Position numbers and translations under genes: made by a program. From NCBI RefSeq assembly GCF_943193125.1, contig NZ_CALPCX010000002.1:1-64000 (forward strand): DNA of 64,000 bases, given 5' to 3'. The stretch is from Adlercreutzia agrestimuris. Lineage in GTDB: Bacteria; Actinomycetota; Coriobacteriia; Coriobacteriales; Eggerthellaceae. Below, piece by piece: positions 55,674 to 62,861 of this stretch; the first letter of the stretch is position 1; each line of letters opens with the position of its first letter. The notes below the pieces were generated by a model. It searched no databases, was not told the origin of the DNA, and worked only from the letters and a program-made list of their open reading frames with translations.

Positions 55674-55803
55674 GAAGAATAAGTGTCTCAGTGAGGTTTG
55701 CTCAAAAGATGACGCAAGTTTGCAGATTGTGTAGAAGCTTGACAAACGTGATAAAATTTTGAGCCGTTATCACTGTAACCGAATCTCTATGAGGATACTG
55801 AGC

Positions 55804-56151
55804 ATGGATTTAGCGAAACAGGCAAAGATTGTAGACTCCATTCACGATACGCTTGATGATTTTGTGGGCCAGCGTTTGAAGGTGCGCGCTAACATGGGTC
55901 GTTCGAAGATCATTGAGAGCGAAGGCGTATTGATGCAGGTGCATCCGCAGCTTTTCATTATGGAAGTTGATCGCAAGCGCGGTCGTACGGCACGTCAGTC
56001 TTACCAGTATGTTGATGTTCTAACGGGAATGGTTGAGCTTTCTCAAAATGGCGAGCCACTCTTTGAACCGTTTATCCCAGAAAACGATGTTTTGGGTGCT
56101 GACTTCACGGAAATGGTTGAAGAGGACGAAGAAGAAACGGTTTTGTCCTAG
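55804..56151 (+). CDS. veg: Veg-family protein
   Basis: This 115-residue cytoplasmic protein matches the Veg family (LDDFVGQRLKVRANMGRSKI, then VHPQLFIMEV and YQYVDVLTGMVEL). Bacillus subtilis Veg influences biofilm formation, but its molecular role is not settled. The acidic C-terminal tail (about 90-115) extends beyond the core. The ATG at 55804 gives a family-like start with an AGGA about ten bases upstream; ATGs at 55759 and 55789 are further candidates. A terminator follows. Confidence 0.88.
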   Translation: MDLAKQAKIVDSIHDTLDDFVGQRLKVRANMGRSKIIESEGVLMQVHPQLFIMEVDRKRGRTARQSYQYVDVLTGMVELSQNGEPLFEPFIPENDVLGADFTEMVEEDEEETVLS

Positions 56152-56250
56152 CGTATGTAGCTGCAACACTTGGGCGCTTTTGAGAGCTTGTCCAGATTGT
56201 GCTTAATTTATACGAAGTGTCACCACCAATAATTAAACTTGTTGTTTCAC

Positions 56251-56281
56251 AAGAGCCGCATGAATTATGTGCGGCTCTTAT
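56251..56281 (+). terminator. Terminator after veg
   Basis: A 10-bp perfect stem (aagagccgca / tgcggctctt) with a nine-base loop, about 100 bases past the veg stop. A short T-rich tail (attgttgg) follows. Confidence 0.75.
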
Positions 56282-56327
56282 TGTTGGTGCACGTTAGCGC
56301 TTTGTGCACTTACGGGGTGGTGCATTT

Positions 56328-57353
56328 TTATCGGAGGGTGTAAATGCCTCTCTCCTGATCAACGAAAAAGACGTTTAAGATCTCAGGATGCATTTTTGCG
56401 AAGGCCAAACCGCGTTCAATACCAAGTGCCAGCAATGTGGTCGAATAGCCCTCGGCATCAAGAGAGTTACGCGTTACCACTGTTACTCCTGCGGCGTCTG
56501 TTTCTACGGGATAGCCCGTTTTGGGATCAAGAATGTGATGGTAAGTTTTGCCATCATGGGTGAAGCTTCGTTCGTAGGTGCCGCTGGTAACCGCTGAAGC
56601 ATTCGTGAGCTCAATACCTCCCAAGATGCCTTCTTTGTTGAACGGATCTTGTAAACCTACGCGCCATGGCTGACCATTGGGTTTTTCGCCACGAACAACC
56701 ACATTACCACCAAGATTGACAATAAAGTTACTTAAGCCTTCACTCTCAAGGAGCTCGGTGAGTTGATCGGCCATCCAGCCTTTTGCAATCCCGCCCAGGT
56801 CAAGTGCCGCTTCAGGGTCGTCTAGATAGGCAAACGCGCCATCGTTTGTTTGTTCAACATGAACATTTTTCCAGTTGACATGCGCAAGTGCTGCTTTTAG
56901 CTGCTTTTCGGGTGCAATTGTGCCTTCGTGAAAGTTCCAGAGCGCAACAGCCTTGCCGATGGTGATGTCGAAAAGACCGTCTGCTTGTTGGCAATAATAG
57001 AGTGCTGCCTGGATAAGCTTGGCGGTGTCGCTGCTGATGCTAACGCGCTTGCCACCTGCATTGTTGATGCGAGCAATGTCTGAATGAGCGAGTGTTCGCG
57101 AAAAAAGACGTTCGTAGGTGCGGCATTGTGCTCGGGCTGCGTCAAACGCTGCTCGTACATGATCAGGGTCACCGAAGGCTTGAAGCGTAATGACGGTATT
57201 GAAGGCCAGAAACTGCTGGGTAATCATTCCGGCTTCATTTGGTCCGGTGGTCTGGCAATAATCTTCATAAGGGATGGTGTCGTGACTAACTTGATCGACA
57301 ACGGGGCGGTCAAGTTGAGTGGTAGCACGGCAATTGTTATGTGAAGTATTCAT
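56328..57353 (-). CDS. apbE: FAD:protein FMN transferase (ApbE family), no signal peptide
   Basis: This 341-residue enzyme transfers FMN from FAD to Thr residues of flavoproteins. Family motifs are FNTVITLQAFG, YERLFSR, DGLFDITIGKAV, DLGGIAKGWMAD, FIVNLGGNVVV and GYSTTLLALG. A signal peptide or lipobox, common in ApbE, is absent, so it should be cytoplasmic. The flavoproteins in the window lack an FMN-binding domain, so its target is elsewhere. The ATG at 57353 is seven bases from TATACT (57361-57366), pointing to a leaderless mRNA. A second possible start is at MITQQFL, 42 residues in, nearer the family core. The longer frame to 57665 runs through a terminator. Confidence 0.9.
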   Translation of the reverse strand: MNTSHNNCRATTQLDRPVVDQVSHDTIPYEDYCQTTGPNEAGMITQQFLAFNTVITLQAFGDPDHVRAAFDAARAQCRTYERLFSRTLAHSDIARINNAGGKRVSISSDTAKLIQAALYYCQQADGLFDITIGKAVALWNFHEGTIAPEKQLKAALAHVNWKNVHVEQTNDGAFAYLDDPEAALDLGGIAKGWMADQLTELLESEGLSNFIVNLGGNVVVRGEKPNGQPWRVGLQDPFNKEGILGGIELTNASAVTSGTYERSFTHDGKTYHHILDPKTGYPVETDAAGVTVVTRNSLDAEGYSTTLLALGIERGLAFAKMHPEILNVFFVDQERGIYTLR

Positions 57354-57360
57354 GCGCACT

Positions 57361-57366
57361 AGTATA
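57361..57366 (-). promoter_or_regulatory. Candidate -10 box giving a leaderless apbE transcript
   Basis: TATACT on the minus strand ends seven bases before the ATG at 57353, the same layout as for capA. No clear -35 is seen. Confidence 0.45.
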
Positions 57367-57415
57367 GCCGTCACCACTAAAGAATGGGCGTTCTCAATGA
57401 AACGTGGGCAAAAAG

Positions 57416-57442
57416 AAACCCCTCTAGCCTCAAGAGGGGTTT
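57416..57442 (-). terminator. Leftward intrinsic terminator upstream of apbE
   Basis: A 10-bp perfect stem (aaacccctct / agaggggttt) with a seven-base loop. On the minus strand it is followed by a T-run (TTTCTTTTTG). It can only end a transcript that comes from higher coordinates, which supports a small leftward gene there. Confidence 0.8.
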
Positions 57443-57501
57443 GGCGAAAACATGTTGACCAGTTGTTTTGTTTTACTGCTCCGAGTTTGGGCTGACAAAA
57501 A

Positions 57502-57705
57502 CTAGCTCTGCGCGTTTTTTGCCAGACGAGAACATGCTTTCTCTGATTGCCGTGCCACATGGCGAAGCGCAGTTTCGCATGAATGCACATCGAGTGAACG
57601 ATGGTGCTCTTCGCAAAGTGGGGAATCGTCGCTAAAAAAGGAGCCGATAAAACGCGAAACGGCAATAATGCGGCGATTCAAATCGCAATCGGTGCTTACG
57701 CTCAT
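57502..57705 (-). CDS. Possible small Cys-containing protein
   Basis: This 67-residue open frame has four cysteines and several histidines (SPLCEEHHRSLDVHSC, then RQSEKACSRLAKN). I do not recognise the family. Two things make it more than a chance frame. A GAGGGGGGA ribosome binding site lies about nine bases before the ATG. A strong intrinsic terminator lies 60 bases past the stop with nothing else to serve. The arginine-rich, basic C-terminal half would suit a nucleic-acid-binding or metal-binding peptide. It could instead be an mRNA leader or a non-coding RNA. Confidence 0.4.
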   Translation of the reverse strand: MSVSTDCDLNRRIIAVSRFIGSFFSDDSPLCEEHHRSLDVHSCETALRHVARQSEKACSRLAKNAQS

Positions 57706-58140
57706 TTAGGCAAGTCCCCCCTCTCTTCTCATGGACAACAGACAACAAGCTCTTTACGAAGGGTTGCTTATGTATTCTTCGTTAACAGCTTGGTAACAAA
57801 CTACAATAAGAATTGCTGACAATTCAACCCCATTTTAGGAAATAATTTCTCAAAGAAATACCAGGTGACTACTTATAAATTATCAATTTGATGAGCCTTT
57901 CTGCACCTGCAGCGCTAAGAAATAGATGGCTTTTCAGCATGAAACAATTTTTATGTTAGCAAATGCTAAATCTAGGTTACCTGTCGATTCGTAAGCCATC
58001 TTGCTCCTTGGGCGCGCTACTATAGTTCATTATTGGTCTGGTGGTTTATTTACGGGGTGGCTGTGGTTGCTCTGTGGCGGGCCACTAAAGCCGCCACACC
58101 TCTGTGAGTTATAAGAAAGCCGGTAGGGCAAAGGAGCACT

Positions 58141-59352
58141 ATGAACAAGATTGAGATGAAAACTCCGCTCGTTGAGATGGATGGCGATGAGATGACGCGC
58201 ATCATCTGGCAGATGATTAAAGACGATCTCATTTGTCCATTCGTTGATCTGAAAACCGAGTATTTTGACCTTGGTCTGGAACACCGAAACGCTACCGATG
58301 ACCGCGTAACGGTGGAGTCTGCTGAAGCCACCAAGCGCCTGGGTGTAGCTGTCAAATGCGCAACAATCACACCCAACGCTGCACGTATGAGTGAATATGA
58401 CCTCAAGCAGATGTGGAAAAGCCCGAATGGTACTATCCGCGCCATGCTTGATGGTACGGTGTTTCGTACTCCTATCGTGGTGAACTGCATTGAACCGTGT
58501 GTTCGCAACTGGACCAAACCTATCACCATCGCACGTCATGCGTATGGAGACGTTTACAAAAACACCGAGATGCGCATTGACGCGCCGGGCACTGTTGAGT
58601 TGGTGTACACCGGGGATCAGGGCGAAGAAAAGCGCGAGGTTGTCTTTACCTTTGAAGGTCCGGGTGTTGTGCAAGGCATGCATAATGTCGATGCTTCCAT
58701 TGAAAGCTTTGCAAGGAGCTGCTTCGAGTTTGCGCTGGATACGCAGCAAGATCTGTGGTTTGCCACAAAAGACACCATCTCAAAGATTTACGATCATCGC
58801 TTCAAAGATATCTTCCAGGAAATCTTTGATCGTGAATACGCCGAGCGCTTTGCTCAAGCCGGCATTGAGTACTTTTATACGCTTATCGACGACGCAGTTG
58901 CGCGCGTAATGAAAGCTGAAGGCGGTTTTATTTGGGCATGCAAAAACTACGACGGCGACGTGATGAGTGACATGGTTTCATCGGCGTTTGGTTCGCTTGC
59001 TATGATGACCTCGGTTTTGGTATCGCCTGCAGGAGTGTATGAATATGAGGCTGCACATGGTACTGTGCAGCGCCACTATTACAAGCATCTTGAGGGACAA
59101 GAGACTTCCACGAACTCAGTTGCCACGATTTTTGCGTGGAGCGGAGCGCTGCGCAAGCGCGGTGAGCTTGATGAGCTGCCTGAATTGGTGAACTTCGCTA
59201 ACCAATTGGAGGCGGCAACGCTTGGAACTATTGAAGATGGCGAAATGACGGGCGACCTTGCTCGTATCACGACGCTTGAAAATCCAACTACGCTTTCAAC
59301 GGGTGACTTTATTAAGGCAGTAGCGAAACGCTTGGCTATTGCTTTGCAATAA
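58141..59352 (+). CDS. icd: NADP-dependent isocitrate dehydrogenase, eukaryotic-like type
   Basis: This 403-residue enzyme oxidises isocitrate to 2-oxoglutarate. It belongs to the homodimeric group shared with eukaryotes ([77 protein letters not shown]). AAAGGAGC precedes the ATG. In an anaerobe without an evident full TCA cycle here, it would supply 2-oxoglutarate for glutamate synthesis and NADPH. No other TCA gene lies in the window. The short hairpin 59356-59382 and the terminator at 59430 follow. Confidence 0.96.
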   Translation: MNKIEMKTPLVEMDGDEMTRIIWQMIKDDLICPFVDLKTEYFDLGLEHRNATDDRVTVESAEATKRLGVAVKCATITPNAARMSEYDLKQMWKSPNGTIRAMLDGTVFRTPIVVNCIEPCVRNWTKPITIARHAYGDVYKNTEMRIDAPGTVELVYTGDQGEEKREVVFTFEGPGVVQGMHNVDASIESFARSCFEFALDTQQDLWFATKDTISKIYDHRFKDIFQEIFDREYAERFAQAGIEYFYTLIDDAVARVMKAEGGFIWACKNYDGDVMSDMVSSAFGSLAMMTSVLVSPAGVYEYEAAHGTVQRHYYKHLEGQETSTNSVATIFAWSGALRKRGELDELPELVNFANQLEAATLGTIEDGEMTGDLARITTLENPTTLSTGDFIKAVAKRLAIALQ

Positions 59353-59429
59353 TGTATGACAGCGCCGCTAGGAGCGGTCATACACTTTGATAGATGCGCA
59401 TTTAAGCGTTCATGTTTGCGGTATTGTTG

Positions 59430-59458
59430 GCGCGCCTGCTCAGTCGGGCGCGCTTTTT
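59430..59458. terminator. Terminator between icd and the dehydrogenase gene
   Basis: A 7-bp GC-only stem (gcgcgcc / ggcgcgc) with a ten-base loop is followed by ttttt on the plus strand. It lies between two convergent genes and probably serves icd most strongly. Confidence 0.75.
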
Positions 59459-59482
59459 GGTGCTCGCGCGCAACTTGCGCAG

Positions 59483-60490
59483 CTATTTCGCAAAAGCGGC
59501 GGGGAGTACTTCAGGATTGACGCAACTATCAGGAGTTTTTCCGAGCACTACGTCAATAGCATTTTGTGTGCAACGCTTACGCAGTTCCACAATGGATTCT
59601 TCTGACCAGTATGCTGCATGTGAGGTAAGTACGGTGTGTTTTGCGTGGCAGATGGGCGCATCAGCAGAGAGGGGCTCTTCTTCAAACACGTCAAGTGCGG
59701 CACCCCAGAGCTTTTCGCTATTGAGTGCTTCAGCAAGCGCTACGGTGTCAATAACTGCGCCGCGCGAGGTGTTTACCACAATTGCGTTCGGTTTAAGTAG
59801 TTTCAGGTTGTCCTTGTTGAGCAGGTGGTATGTGTCAGGTGTGAGCGCAACATGAAAGCTAATGGTATCGGCGGTTTGAAGAAGTTGCTCTAGATTAAGT
59901 ATGGGATAGCCAGCTTCAGTGGTGCCACCTGGGGTTAGGGAGCGGTCCCAAACCACTACAGAAAAACCTATGCCTGCAGCTTTGCGCGCACATGCCTTGC
60001 CAATTGCTCCATAACCCACAACGCCAAACGTGCGTCCGCTAATTTGTCCAAGTGGTCTATGACGGCGAAAATCCCATGTACCCGCATGCATATCTGCGTC
60101 AATTTCGTTGATGCGGCGAATGCTTGTAAGCGCAAGTGCTAACGCATGATCGGAAACCACTTCGGTACCATACCCAGGAACGTTGCACACTGCGGTGTTG
60201 TTTGTGGTTGCACAAGCAACATCAATGTTATCCACACCAGTACCTGTTTTAGAAACCACTTTGAGATGAGGGCATGCCGCAAAGACTTCAGCGGTGTAGT
60301 GTCCATAAGAGGCAATAGCCCCGTCTGCATGAGCGAGTGATTTAATAAGTTGTGCGGGCGTACGAAGCTCGGTCATAGGAAGCGAAGTCACGTCTGCTGC
60401 ACTAATAAAAGTGATATGAGCTGCTTCAACCATGTCGCGCTCAAAGGAGCAATCACCAAAATCATTATCGGTCATCACAATGGTAGGCAT
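59483..60490 (-). CDS. D-isomer-specific 2-hydroxyacid dehydrogenase
   Basis: This 335-residue NAD-dependent enzyme interconverts a D-2-hydroxyacid and its 2-oxoacid. The substrate domain has GTGVDNIDV, and the Rossmann motif GYGAIG is at 159-164. The catalytic Arg is in VNTSRGAVID, the Glu in DVFEEEP and the His in LTSHAAYW. It resembles phosphoglycerate dehydrogenase-like proteins without an ACT domain. I chose the ATG at 60490, preceded by AAAGGA. The longer frame to 60685 reads through tRNA-Ala and is spurious. It is a plausible partner of 2-hydroxyacyl-CoA metabolism, but that is a guess. Confidence 0.92.
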   Translation of the reverse strand: MPTIVMTDNDFGDCSFERDMVEAAHITFISAADVTSLPMTELRTPAQLIKSLAHADGAIASYGHYTAEVFAACPHLKVVSKTGTGVDNIDVACATTNNTAVCNVPGYGTEVVSDHALALALTSIRRINEIDADMHAGTWDFRRHRPLGQISGRTFGVVGYGAIGKACARKAAGIGFSVVVWDRSLTPGGTTEAGYPILNLEQLLQTADTISFHVALTPDTYHLLNKDNLKLLKPNAIVVNTSRGAVIDTVALAEALNSEKLWGAALDVFEEEPLSADAPICHAKHTVLTSHAAYWSEESIVELRKRCTQNAIDVVLGKTPDSCVNPEVLPAAFAK

Positions 60491-60560
60491 AGACGGCCAT
60501 CCTTTAACTACCAAGCAGATACAAAAGAAGCCCTCAATGCGAGAGCTTCTTGGAAAGTCC

Positions 60561-60636
60561 TGGTGGAGCATAGGGGGATCGAACCCCTGACCTCGTGATT
60601 GCGAACCACGCGCTCTCCCAGCTGAGCTAATGCCCC
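60561..60636 (-). tRNA. tRNA-Ala (anticodon CGC)
   Basis: On the minus strand a 76-base cloverleaf can be drawn. The acceptor ggggcat pairs with atgctcc and includes the G3:U70 pair that marks tRNA-Ala. The D arm is gctc/gagc, the anticodon stem cgtgg/tcacg with loop ttcgcaa (anticodon CGC), and the T arm has ttcgatc. The 3' CCA is encoded (60561-60563). The anticodon reads GCG codons. Confidence 0.95.
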
Positions 60637-61139
60637 AGGCGTATGTGCAATGTGTTATTTTGCCGTTTGCGCTGAGCTTTGTCAATCGCTCTTTGAGTTA
60701 TTGTGATGACGAAGTAGAGAAGAGATGTATGCATATATAGTCTTCGTGCGTCCTTGAGGATGCTTGCGTATTGGCTTTGGTTCCCGAAATCATACGTTCT
60801 AAGCCCGTTAAAAGAATGTCACAATTTTCGATATAACTCATATCTTCATGCAAAATAGCGCATGAAGCGTTTTGAGGTCTTAAGACAAAGGGAGTAAACG
60901 CTCATTATTATAAGATGACAAAACCCCTGAACAATGACGTAAAAGAGCAGAAATAACTATGTAGAGGGGAGATGGATTTTTTAATTTCCCCCTAAATGGG
61001 TGATAGATTTTTTCAGGTTGACAGTTAATATGCTTTTGGTAAAGTGCTTGTAAATCCGTAAGAGGGTTGGAGAATAATTCGTCTTTCGGATAAGTTCTAC
61101 AAGCTAAAGGAGTAAAAACCGAAAGGGGGTTACAGAGCT
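60637..61139. other. Intergenic region upstream of the cytochrome gene
   Basis: This 503-base AT-rich stretch has no supported gene. It contains the promoter at 61018-61045. An inverted pair (ctttcgg near 61083, ccgaaag near 61117) encloses aaaggag. An aggggag / ttcccccct-like dyad lies near 60963-60993. The leader of about 90 bases after the promoter could be structured. Confidence 0.55.
61018..61045 (+). promoter_or_regulatory. Promoter of the cytochrome gene
   Basis: A consensus -35 TTGACA (61018-61023) is followed after 16 bases by TAAAGT (61040-61045). It lies 94 bases before the cytochrome ATG and is the best promoter match seen in the window. Confidence 0.65.
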
Positions 61140-61871
61140 ATGAGTGAAGAGACCAAAGTGGAAGCCGCCACCGAGGCAACTGCTTCAACTGACTCAGCAA
61201 CCAAGGAAGCTGCTCCCAAAAAGGGCAAGAAAAAGTGGCCAATCGTTGTGGGTATTGTTGTGGTTGTTTTGATTGCAGCCGGTGCCGGCTTCTGGGTTTG
61301 GCATGAGCAACCGAGCTTCTGCAACGCAATCTGCCATACACCAATGGATCCGTACAATCAGACGTACGATCAGGCCGACAACACTGCTGGTGTTGACAAG
61401 TGGGGCAATGAAGTTTCAAACACCCATTCAATGCTTGCTGTAACGCACAAAGCTTCTGTTGAGGATGGCGGCGCAGGTGCAACTTGCATGTCTTGTCACG
61501 TTCCGCAACTGAGCGAGCAGATTTCTGAGGGCATGAACTGGGTAACCGGCAATTATGTCAACCCGCTCGAAGAGCGCAGCCTTGAAGATCTCGTTGAGGC
61601 TCGTGGTATTCCGGCTGACGAGTTCTGCCTGAATGCAGCTTGCCATTCAAACGGTGAAGGTGGCGCAATGACGCGCGACGACCTGATCGCACTGACTGCT
61701 GACATGGAGCGCAACCCGCATGTTGCTCAGCACGGCGCTAACGAGTGCAGCGACTGCCACAAGGCACATCGCGCCTCTGTTAACGAGTGCTCACAATGCC
61801 ACAATGATGCTGACATTCCTGAGGGATGGATCTCAGTGGCAGATGAGAAGAAACTCAACATGCCTGCATAA
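61140..61871 (+). CDS. Membrane-anchored multihaem cytochrome c (NapC/NirT-like) with non-canonical haem motifs
   Basis: This 243-residue protein has a charged N-terminus (1-32), one membrane anchor (33-53) and an exported cytochrome domain. Five candidate haem sites are seen: CNAICH (61-66, CX3CH), CMSCH (116-120), CLNAACH (163-169, CX4CH), CSDCH (203-207) and CSQCH (217-221). The first, CNAICHTPM, sits where NrfH/NapC proteins have CxxCHxM. Such proteins take electrons from menaquinol and pass them to exported reductases. Three sites are standard and two are widened. It is followed by a terminator and then by ccmE and ccmF, which fits its need for maturation. No nrfA-like partner lies inside the window. 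Confidence 0.85.
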   Translation: MSEETKVEAATEATASTDSATKEAAPKKGKKKWPIVVGIVVVVLIAAGAGFWVWHEQPSFCNAICHTPMDPYNQTYDQADNTAGVDKWGNEVSNTHSMLAVTHKASVEDGGAGATCMSCHVPQLSEQISEGMNWVTGNYVNPLEERSLEDLVEARGIPADEFCLNAACHSNGEGGAMTRDDLIALTADMERNPHVAQHGANECSDCHKAHRASVNECSQCHNDADIPEGWISVADEKKLNMPA

Positions 61872-61908
61872 GTTTCAGATAATCTGAACTTATAAGCAAA
61901 AACCGAGG

Positions 61909-61945
61909 GAGCCCGTCTTGGACGTAAGTCCAAGACGGGCTCTTG
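61909..61945 (+). terminator. Intrinsic terminator after the cytochrome gene
   Basis: A 15-bp perfect stem (gagcccgtcttggac / gtccaagacgggctc) with loop gtaa, 38 bases past the stop. The tail tcttgtgttg is only moderately T-rich. It separates the cytochrome transcript from ccmE. Confidence 0.85.
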
Positions 61946-62131
61946 TGTTGTAAACCAGGAATTGCCAAGGTAATACATCATATATCACCTGGTGATTTGC
62001 GAAACGCTTCTTGCACGTGTTACGTAAAAGCTTCGTGGGGATAATCTGTAATTCGCCAATTTCTGTTTTGCTTCATAGAGGCGCTGCATGAAAATAAACG
62101 TTTGACTACCTACGCTGGAGGAGGCGGGGAA

Positions 62132-62797
62132 ATGAACACCAAGACAAAACGTCGCATGATTGCGGTAACGGGCATTATTGTCATCGTGCTCGTAATTGTG
62201 CTTGCAGTTGTTGGCGGATCAAGCTCCGCAAAAACAGTCTCTATTGAAGAGGCCACTAACGGCAACATGGCTGATCAGAAGATCCAAGTAAGCGGCAATG
62301 TCGTGGAGAACTCTTACGAAACAGTAGACAACGTGCTTACTTTTAGTATTTACAATCCTGAAGGCGATTCTTCAAAGCAGTTGCGTGTTCGCTATGCGGG
62401 TGGTGTTTCGGCTACGTTTGGAAATGACGTAACCGCAATCTGCACTGGCAAAATTGGCGAAGATGGCGTCCTGAACGCCTCAGAACTCGTGACGAAATGC
62501 CCGTCAAAATACGAGAACTCATCTGACGCTCTTTCAGTATTCCAGCTTTTGGAGTACGGAAAAGATATTGTTGGAAAGCCTGTTAAGGTGGTAGGTGATG
62601 TTCAAGGCGGTACCTTAAAAGCTGCAGGCGAAGGGGACCGTTTTGTGCTCGTTGATCCCGAAACAGGTTCATCTATTTCCGTTCTTTTTGATGGCGCTCT
62701 TTCGGAAGAGATTCAAGAAGATTCGTCAGTTGTTGTAACGGGTGCAGTTAACGATGAAGGTAAATTTGAGGCAACTGAAGTTGCACTTCCGCAATAA
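62132..62797 (+). CDS. ccmE: CcmE-type haem chaperone with CxxxY motif and a second OB-like domain
   Basis: This 221-residue membrane-anchored protein has one membrane segment (about 8-32) and an OB-fold domain of the CcmE type (KIQVSGNVVEN, FSIYNPEG, QLRVRYAGG, AICTGKIGEDGVL, then LVTKCPSKYEN). The haem-binding motif is CPSKY (CxxxY), not the HxxxY of classical CcmE. That variant is known from the system I* pathway of some archaea and sulfate reducers. A second OB-like domain (about 140-221; DIVGKPVKVVGDVQGG, FVLVDPETG, VVVTGAVNDEGKFEATEV) follows, as if duplicated. GGAGGAGGCGGGG precedes the ATG at 62132. It should pass haem to CcmF, encoded next. Confidence 0.85.
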   Translation: MNTKTKRRMIAVTGIIVIVLVIVLAVVGGSSSAKTVSIEEATNGNMADQKIQVSGNVVENSYETVDNVLTFSIYNPEGDSSKQLRVRYAGGVSATFGNDVTAICTGKIGEDGVLNASELVTKCPSKYENSSDALSVFQLLEYGKDIVGKPVKVVGDVQGGTLKAAGEGDRFVLVDPETGSSISVLFDGALSEEIQEDSSVVVTGAVNDEGKFEATEVALPQ

Positions 62798-62861
62798 GCG
62801 GTAGAACACTAACAAGGTGTCTTGTAGGAGGCATCTTGCTTAAAGGAGGTATTACACAACT

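Larger units (their letters stand above)
57354..58140. other. Long intergenic region between apbE and icd
   Basis: This 787-base stretch contains the apbE promoter, a leftward terminator (57416-57442), one possible small gene (57502-57705) and an AT-rich leader for icd from about 57730 on. A -10-like tatagt occurs near 58020. No known structured RNA (tmRNA, SRP RNA, RNase P RNA, riboswitch) was recognised in it. Confidence 0.5.

Noticed and set aside
56328..57665. Full-length 445-residue reading of apbE
   Set aside because: The extra 104 residues cross a strong intrinsic terminator and have no family similarity.
60491..60685. N-terminal extension of the 2-hydroxyacid dehydrogenase
   Set aside because: The extension reads through tRNA-Ala(CGC), has no ribosome binding site, and the family-like protein begins at the ATG at 60490.
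61140..61871. NrfH of a nitrite reductase NrfHA pair
   Set aside because: No nrfA follows; the next genes are ccmE and ccmF, and the haem motifs differ, so only a general NapC/NirT-like label is justified.
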